Below are positions 43,049 through 47,506 of a DNA stretch of 47,506 nucleotides, piece after piece. The notes beneath the pieces are model-generated. The model was not told where the DNA came from, searched no databases, and worked only from the letters and a program-made list of their open reading frames with translations. The DNA comes from an uncultured Flavobacteriaceae bacterium (GTDB lineage: Bacteria > Bacteroidota > Bacteroidia > Flavobacteriales > Flavobacteriaceae). The DNA lies in NCBI GenBank assembly GCA_905479745.1, contig CAJQNO010000055.1:1-47506 (forward strand), read 5' to 3'. Position 1 is the first letter of the stretch. Each line of letters opens with the position of its first letter. Position numbers and translations under genes: made by a program.

Positions 43049-43936
43049 ATGAAAAAACTGAGGAAAGAGGATATTTCACAGGAGGTATTCGATCTTTATG
43101 ATGACTATGCGCATAATAAGCTGGAGCGAAGACAATTTATTGAAAAGCTGTCCCTGTATGCGATAGGAGGTATTACCATTCCATCGTTGTTGAGTTTTGT
43201 GATGCCCGACTATGTGAATACCTTACTAGTAAAACCGGATGACCCTCGATTAATTTCAGATTATGTTACTTACAATTCACCACAAGGAGGAGGCAAGATC
43301 AGGGGATTATTGAGCTATCCGGCTGAGCAATCAACAAAATTACCGGGAATAGTAGTAGTACACGAGAACAGGGGCCTTAATCCCTATATAGAAGATGTAG
43401 GCCGCAGAGCAGCCCTGGAAGGTTTTATTAGTATTGCTCCGGATGCACTGTCCCCTCTGGGTGGTTACCCTGGCAACGACGACGATGGTAGGGCCATGCA
43501 GAGGCAACGCGACCGTGATGAGATGCTGGAAGATTTTATTGCAGCATTCAGGTATTTGCAAGATCATGAAAAGTGCAACGGGAAAATAGGGGTGGTTGGA
43601 TTCTGTTTTGGAGGTTATATCTCGAACATGATGGCCGTGAAACTACCCGATCTTAAAGCGGCTGTACCTTATTATGGAAGACAACCTTCAGAAGAGGACG
43701 TTCCAAAGATCAATGCACCCTTGCTGCTTCAGTATGCCGGACTGGATACCCGGGTAAACGAAGGCTGGCCGGCCTATGAGAAAGCACTTCAGAAGCACAA
43801 CAAAAAATACGAAGCTCATTTCTACCCGGAAGTAAATCACGGTTTTCACAATAATACAACCCCAAGATACGATGAAGCGGCCGCTAAGCTGTCCTGGGAA
43901 CGAACCATTGCATTTTTTAGGGAAAATCTTAAGTAA
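43049..43936 (+). CDS. Dienelactone hydrolase-family protein with N-terminal Tat-like segment
   Basis: The 295-residue protein has a dienelactone-hydrolase domain with a complete Cys-Asp-His triad: Cys186 in GFCFGG, Asp233 in AGLDTRVN and His264 in VNHGFHN. Before it is an N-terminal region of about 65 residues with LERRQFIEKLSLYAIGG and a hydrophobic stretch ending FVMPDYV, resembling a Tat signal or membrane anchor; the motif RRQFIEK fits the twin-arginine pattern. Substrates of the wider family range from lactones to esters and peptides. Seven bases separate it from the OmpH-like gene. Confidence 0.92.
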   Translation: MKKLRKEDISQEVFDLYDDYAHNKLERRQFIEKLSLYAIGGITIPSLLSFVMPDYVNTLLVKPDDPRLISDYVTYNSPQGGGKIRGLLSYPAEQSTKLPGIVVVHENRGLNPYIEDVGRRAALEGFISIAPDALSPLGGYPGNDDDGRAMQRQRDRDEMLEDFIAAFRYLQDHEKCNGKIGVVGFCFGGYISNMMAVKLPDLKAAVPYYGRQPSEEDVPKINAPLLLQYAGLDTRVNEGWPAYEKALQKHNKKYEAHFYPEVNHGFHNNTTPRYDEAAAKLSWERTIAFFRENLK

Positions 43937-43946
43937 TTTCCGGCCA

Positions 43947-44015
43947 ATGAAGTATAGACTCTTAATATTTCTGGGAGTAACATTACTTTTTCTTAGCTGA
44001 AATAACGAAAAGCCA
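43947..44015 (+). pseudogene. Stranded lipoprotein signal peptide of the GDPD gene; lipobox Cys codon is TGA
   Basis: ATG at 43947 starts MKYRLLIFLGVTLLFLS, then TGA (43998-44000), then NNEKP and directly the ATG at 44016 in the same frame. A lipobox would read LFLSC with the Cys exactly at the TGA; TGT or TGC differ from TGA by one base. The segment thus looks like the original 5' end of the phosphodiesterase gene, cut by a single nonsense change. Sequencing error is the main alternative. Confidence 0.75.
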
Positions 44016-44897
44016 ATGAGCAGAACGATCGACCTTCAGGGCCATAGGGGTTGCCGTGGCCTGATGCCGGAGAATACCATTCCGGGATTTCTAAAAGCCC
44101 TGGAATTTGGAGTTTCAACGCTGGAGATGGATCTTGCGATTTCGGCCGACTTTCAGGTGGTAGTCTCCCATGAGCCTTATTTTTCGCATGAGATAGCCAC
44201 AGACCAGCAAGGAAATTACATTTCCGAAGAAAATGAACTGGAGCACAACATTTTTAAAATGCCCTATTCCGAGGTTAGGAAATACGATGTTGGACTGAGG
44301 CCACACGCTCGCTTCCCCAAACAGAAAAAAATAGCCACTTTCAAACCCCTTCTCTACGATGTGGTAGTGCAAGTGGAACACGAGGTATTACAGCACGGCT
44401 ACCCTAAACCCTTCTACAATATCGAAATTAAACGCAATCCTCTGAGCGACGAAATGTTTCACCCAAATGCACAAGATTTTGCCAGAATTGTGAGTGATTT
44501 GATCGATAGAATGAGCAACAGCGGTACGGAGGATCTAAAAGAGCGGATCATCATACAATCGTTCGACCCGGAATCATTAAGGGCGTTTCGAGAGATCGAT
44601 CCTCAAATAAAACTCGCCTTACTTGTGGAAAATGACGCCGCGGCTCGACAAAACCTGGATGTTCTGGGTTTTACCCCCGAAATTTACAGCCCGGCCTATA
44701 AATTGGTAGATAAAGAACTGGTAGAATTTTGTAAAGAAAATTCGATGGAACTCATTCCCTGGACCGTAAATTTGAAACAGGATATGGTGCACATGATCGA
44801 AATGGGGGTAGATGGGATCATCACAGACTACCCCAATATTTTGAAAGATCTGTTGGATTCGATGAAAATTGAGATCAAACATTATAACAAACTATAA
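44016..44897 (+). CDS. Glycerophosphodiester phosphodiesterase family protein (signal peptide lost to TGA)
   Basis: The enzyme hydrolyses glycerophosphodiesters to glycerol-3-phosphate and an alcohol. From the ATG at 44016 it has 293 residues with the GDPD signatures: GHRGCRGLMPENT (His10, Glu19), LEMDLAISADFQVVVSHEP (metal-binding Glu/Asp and catalytic His), NIEIKRNP, IIQSFDPESLRAF and the C-terminal VDGIITDYPNIL. In frame upstream is a lipoprotein signal interrupted by TGA at the Cys position. As read, the protein would lack export and be made only if translation restarts at 44016; with readthrough or a corrected base it would be a lipoprotein. The GH130-like gene follows after 22 bases. 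Confidence 0.9.
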   Translation: MSRTIDLQGHRGCRGLMPENTIPGFLKALEFGVSTLEMDLAISADFQVVVSHEPYFSHEIATDQQGNYISEENELEHNIFKMPYSEVRKYDVGLRPHARFPKQKKIATFKPLLYDVVVQVEHEVLQHGYPKPFYNIEIKRNPLSDEMFHPNAQDFARIVSDLIDRMSNSGTEDLKERIIIQSFDPESLRAFREIDPQIKLALLVENDAAARQNLDVLGFTPEIYSPAYKLVDKELVEFCKENSMELIPWTVNLKQDMVHMIEMGVDGIITDYPNILKDLLDSMKIEIKHYNKL

Positions 44898-44919
44898 ATA
44901 TTTAAAAACAGAAGAACTT

Positions 44920-46071
44920 ATGAGATTAGTTTTTGCTTTGTTACTGGGAGTGTTGATAACAGGCTGCAATGATCCAGTTACGGTAGATCAACCCAAGGAA
45001 CCTAATTGGGCCTTCCCTTATTTCAAAAAAGTGGACAGCCTCAATCCTATCCTCAAACCTTCTCCCGAGTTGAGATTTACAGACCCAATTACCAATTCTG
45101 ACGTGAATTGGGAAGAGCGAAATGTACTCAATCCAACTGCTGTTGTTAGAAACGATACGGTTTTCCTATTATACCGTGCACAGGATTTGCAAGGTACCTC
45201 CCGCATAGGAATGGCGGTGAGCACCGATGGCCTCAATTTCGAAAAGTTACCCCAACCGGTCTTCTATCCGGATAATGACAATATGAAGGTATACGAATGG
45301 AACTACAAGAAGGATGGTTCGCCACAGGAAAATACCGAAGACTGCTATTTCTGCTATTTCGACGGAGTGGAAGATCCCAGGATTGTAAAAGATGAGGCAG
45401 GTGTATATTATATGACCTACACCTCGTACGACGGCAAAACTGCTCGCTTGAGCATTGCTTCTTCCCCGGATCTTAAACGCTGGACCAAGCACGGACTTGT
45501 AATGAAAGATTCCACTTACAGGGATACCTGGTCTAAGGCGGGAGCTATCATAGCCGAACAAAAGGGAAATGATATCATTGCCAAAAAAATTGGAGGAAAG
45601 TACTGGATGTACTTCGGAGATACTAGCCTATTTATGGCTACTTCTAACGATCTCATTAATTGGGAAGTTGCAATAAACGAAGAGTCTGGGAAACGCATTT
45701 CTGTATTACACCCACGAATGGGGTATTTCGATAGTAGGCTGGTGGAACCCGGTCCCTATGCCCTATACCGGGAAGAAGGTGTGTCTCTTATTTATAACGC
45801 CAGTAACGCCGCCAATTATAACGATCCGGAACTTCCTAAATTTACATACGCCGCCGGACAAGCCTTGTTTAATGGCGACCAACCCTATAAGCTGATAGAC
45901 AGGACAGATAGCTACTTTATCTATCCCGATAAGGACTATGAGAAAATTGGTGAGGTAAACGAAGTTTGCTTTGTAGAAGGCCTTGTGTTTTTCAAGGGTA
46001 AATGGTTTTTATACTATGGAACGGCCGACTCGAAGATCGCAGTGGCTGTTTACAACCCTTCTTCCGAATAA
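44920..46071 (+). CDS. GH130-like (beta-mannoside phosphorylase family) lipoprotein
   Basis: The 383-residue protein has a lipoprotein signal (MRLVFALLLGVLITGCND, lipobox ITGC) followed by a five-bladed-propeller glycosidase fold. The motifs NPTAVVRNDTVFLLYRAQ, SRIGMAVSTDGLNFEK, FDGVEDPRIVK, YYMTYTSYDG, RLSIASSPDLKRW, and KYWMYFGD match GH130, whose members act on beta-mannosides by phosphorolysis or hydrolysis. A lipoprotein location would favour hydrolysis, since free phosphate-dependent cleavage is usually cytoplasmic. The frame extends 17 codons upstream, but the lipobox fixes the start at 44920. It is followed by a tiny membrane protein and a sugar transporter. Confidence 0.88.
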   Translation: MRLVFALLLGVLITGCNDPVTVDQPKEPNWAFPYFKKVDSLNPILKPSPELRFTDPITNSDVNWEERNVLNPTAVVRNDTVFLLYRAQDLQGTSRIGMAVSTDGLNFEKLPQPVFYPDNDNMKVYEWNYKKDGSPQENTEDCYFCYFDGVEDPRIVKDEAGVYYMTYTSYDGKTARLSIASSPDLKRWTKHGLVMKDSTYRDTWSKAGAIIAEQKGNDIIAKKIGGKYWMYFGDTSLFMATSNDLINWEVAINEESGKRISVLHPRMGYFDSRLVEPGPYALYREEGVSLIYNASNAANYNDPELPKFTYAAGQALFNGDQPYKLIDRTDSYFIYPDKDYEKIGEVNEVCFVEGLVFFKGKWFLYYGTADSKIAVAVYNPSSE

Positions 46072-46132
46072 TACTTTGCTAACTTGAAGTAACATTTCAG
46101 AAGAAAGTATACCAATAGCTAAAAAGTAATAA

Positions 46133-46309
46133 ATGAATAATAAATACCTCGCATACGGAATTTCATTGGGAATAGGAATGGGAGTAGCATTTGGAGTAGC
46201 CATGGATAATATGGGATTGGGAATAGGAGTTGGAATTGCCATTGGTGCTGCCCTGGGAACTGCTTTTGGAGCCTCTAAAAACAAAAAGAAAGATAATGAT
46301 GAATTATAG
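46133..46309 (+). CDS. Small glycine-rich membrane protein (58 residues)
   Basis: The frame ATG 46133 to TAG 46309 encodes a 58-residue peptide with almost continuous small and aliphatic residues (GISLGIGMGVAFGVAMDNMG, then GIGVGIAIGAALGTAFGASK) and a charged tail KNKKKDNDEL. The GxxxG-type spacing suggests two tightly packed helices or a glycine-zipper oligomer in the membrane. No homology is recognised. It lies between the GH130-like gene and the transporter gene. The balanced start, stop and charged tail argue for a real gene. Confidence 0.65.
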   Translation: MNNKYLAYGISLGIGMGVAFGVAMDNMGLGIGVGIAIGAALGTAFGASKNKKKDNDEL

Positions 46310-46375
46310 CTAAGCCACTAAACAAATTCTTTTAGTACTTTTAGGTATACCTTTAAGGGAAATAGTTTAAGTTTT

Positions 46376-47506
46376 ATGGCCAATTCTTCCTCCACCAAGA
46401 AGTACTACCACATTGTGGTGCTGGTAATGGTGGTATTCTTCGCCATATCGTTTATCACAAATATTCTCAATTCCATCATTGTAGATGTAAAGGAAAGCTT
46501 CGATCTAAGTCTAAGTCTTGCCGGCCTCCTACCCTTTTCATTCTTTATTGCTTACGGCGTAATGTCGATACCCGCTGGTTTTCTGTCTGAAAAATACAGC
46601 GATCGTATGTTACTTTCGGTTTCCTTTGCAGCCATAATATTTGCCTGCCTGGTCTTTGTGATCTTTCCCGGATATATTGTATTTAGCCTAAGCCTGTTCT
46701 TCCTTGGCTGTAGCATGGCAGTATTACAAGTGATCATAAACCCCATGCTTCGAGCGGCAGGGGGCGAAGAACATTTTGCGTTCAATTCGGTGCTGGCTCA
46801 ACTGGTCTTTGGCCTGGCTTCTTTTGCAAGTCCCTACCTCTATATTTATTTAGTGAATAAAGACTCTTCCGGTATGGCCGTCACACTACGCAGCCTGGTT
46901 CCGGAGGAACTTCCATGGGTATCGCTTTATATTGTTTTTGCCATGATCGCGCTCTTGTTATACCTTGTTGTACGTTTCACACATTACCCCACTTATGCAA
47001 AGAAAGCGTCGGAAAAATCGGGAGACAAACAATCGTACCTTCACTTATTAAAGAATAAATGGACCCTGTTGTATTTCTTCGGAATATTCTGCTACGTGGG
47101 CACCGAACAGGGAATTGGAAACTGGATCTCCCAGTTTCTGAACGATTATCACGGAATGGACCCGCAAACAACCGGTGCGAATACAGTGTCTTATTTCTGG
47201 GCCATGCTTACGGTAGGATGTGTATTGGGTCTTTTATTACTGAAGATCATGGATAGTCGTAAATTACTTATTGCCGCGAGTTTGGTTACAATTGGCTGTC
47301 TTATCATTGCTATTTTTGGTTCTTCTGAAGTGGCTCTGCTAGCCTTCCCAATGCTTGGTTTTTTTATATCGGTGATGTGGTCGATCATTTTTTCACTGGG
47401 ATTGAACTCGGTGAAATCACACCATGGTTCCTTGTCGGGCATTCTTTGTACAGGCATTGCCGGGGGCGCCATCATGCCCCTCATTGTGGGTTTTATTGGT
47501 GATTTA
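46376..47506 (+). CDS. FHS-type sugar MFS transporter, 3' truncated by the window
   Basis: The open frame starts at ATG 46376 and runs 377 codons to the window edge without a stop. At least ten hydrophobic helices are present, for example HIVVLVMVVFFAISFITNIL, LAGLLPFSFFIAYGVMSIPA, LSLFFLGCSMAVLQVIINPM, LLYFFGIFCYVGTEQGIGNW and LAFPMLGFFISVMWSIIFS. The FFIAYGVMSIPAGFLSEKY segment and the GxE(Q)GIGNW motif are characteristic of the fucose:H+ symporter (FucP/GluP) family, which carries hexoses or sugar alcohols with protons across the inner membrane. It follows GH130-like and small genes; import of a mannose-containing sugar is a context guess. Confidence 0.9.
   Translation, partial: MANSSSTKKYYHIVVLVMVVFFAISFITNILNSIIVDVKESFDLSLSLAGLLPFSFFIAYGVMSIPAGFLSEKYSDRMLLSVSFAAIIFACLVFVIFPGYIVFSLSLFFLGCSMAVLQVIINPMLRAAGGEEHFAFNSVLAQLVFGLASFASPYLYIYLVNKDSSGMAVTLRSLVPEELPWVSLYIVFAMIALLLYLVVRFTHYPTYAKKASEKSGDKQSYLHLLKNKWTLLYFFGIFCYVGTEQGIGNWISQFLNDYHGMDPQTTGANTVSYFWAMLTVGCVLGLLLLKIMDSRKLLIAASLVTIGCLIIAIFGSSEVALLAFPMLGFFISVMWSIIFSLGLNSVKSHHGSLSGILCTGIAGGAIMPLIVGFIGDL

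Noticed and set aside
43998-44000. TGA as a selenocysteine codon in the GDPD gene.
   Set aside because: It sits at a lipobox Cys, where selenocysteine would have no known role, and no selenocysteine-type hairpin is seen just downstream; a nonsense mutation or base error is simpler.

Overview
The window looks like chromosome of a marine-type member of the Flavobacteriaceae (Bacteroidota). The evidence is a type IX secretion (Por) C-terminal sorting domain, a CarboxypepD_reg-like surface protein, lipoboxes of the Bacteroidota style, the fused alpha/beta 2-oxoacid dehydrogenase E1, the CvfB/menaquinone neighbourhood, and the -7 promoter element TAnnTTTG in front of many genes. No tRNA, rRNA, CRISPR array, transposase or phage gene was seen. 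No gene-free stretch exceeds 300 bases.

Layout. 1-5.2 kb: the 3' end of a gamma-glutamyltransferase gene, an unknown membrane protein, uvrA and a LOG-family nucleotide hydrolase. 5.4-11 kb: an M1-like/beta-barrel protein without the zinc motif, a small membrane protein and a fused E1 dehydrogenase. 11.0-12.9 kb: asnB, preceded by a 14-codon leader ORF holding eight consecutive Asn codons and then a strong intrinsic terminator, a probable asparagine attenuator. 12.9-25.3 kb: an SRPBCC protein, a lipoprotein, menB, three exported proteins (cysteine peptidase, unknown, TPR), a lipoprotein esterase, cvfB, two tandem SpoIIAA-like paralogues, and the menI-like/menF/menD operon. menB, menD, menF and the thioesterase supply much of the chorismate-to-dihydroxynaphthoate part of menaquinone synthesis; menA, menC and menE are not in the window. 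25.3-27.6 kb: a leucine-rich-repeat protein and a seven-bladed FG-GAP type IX cargo protein.

27.7-35.8 kb is an alpha-glucan locus: glgE, maltokinase and glgB are translationally coupled or overlapping, followed by a GH31 alpha-glucosidase with a perfect 12-bp LacI-like palindrome between glgB and GH31. Maltokinase makes maltose-1-phosphate, GlgE polymerises it, GlgB branches the product and GH31 can trim alpha-glucosides. No trehalose synthase is present here.

35.8-47.5 kb: a VPS10/BNR-repeat exported protein whose signal peptide is out of frame at a nine-A tract, an A+T-rich DUF6090 gene in a cassette-like setting, a CarboxypepD_reg-like protein, a membrane-anchored AraC regulator, an OmpH/Skp chaperone, a dienelactone hydrolase, a glycerophosphodiester phosphodiesterase whose lipobox Cys codon is TGA, a GH130-like lipoprotein, a tiny glycine-rich membrane protein and a truncated FHS-type sugar transporter.

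The strongest leads are the Asn leader peptide of asnB, the lipobox Cys-to-TGA change, the poly-A frameshift, and the repeated pattern of a perfect -7 box ending 5-6 nt before the start codon (predicted leaderless or near-leaderless mRNAs).
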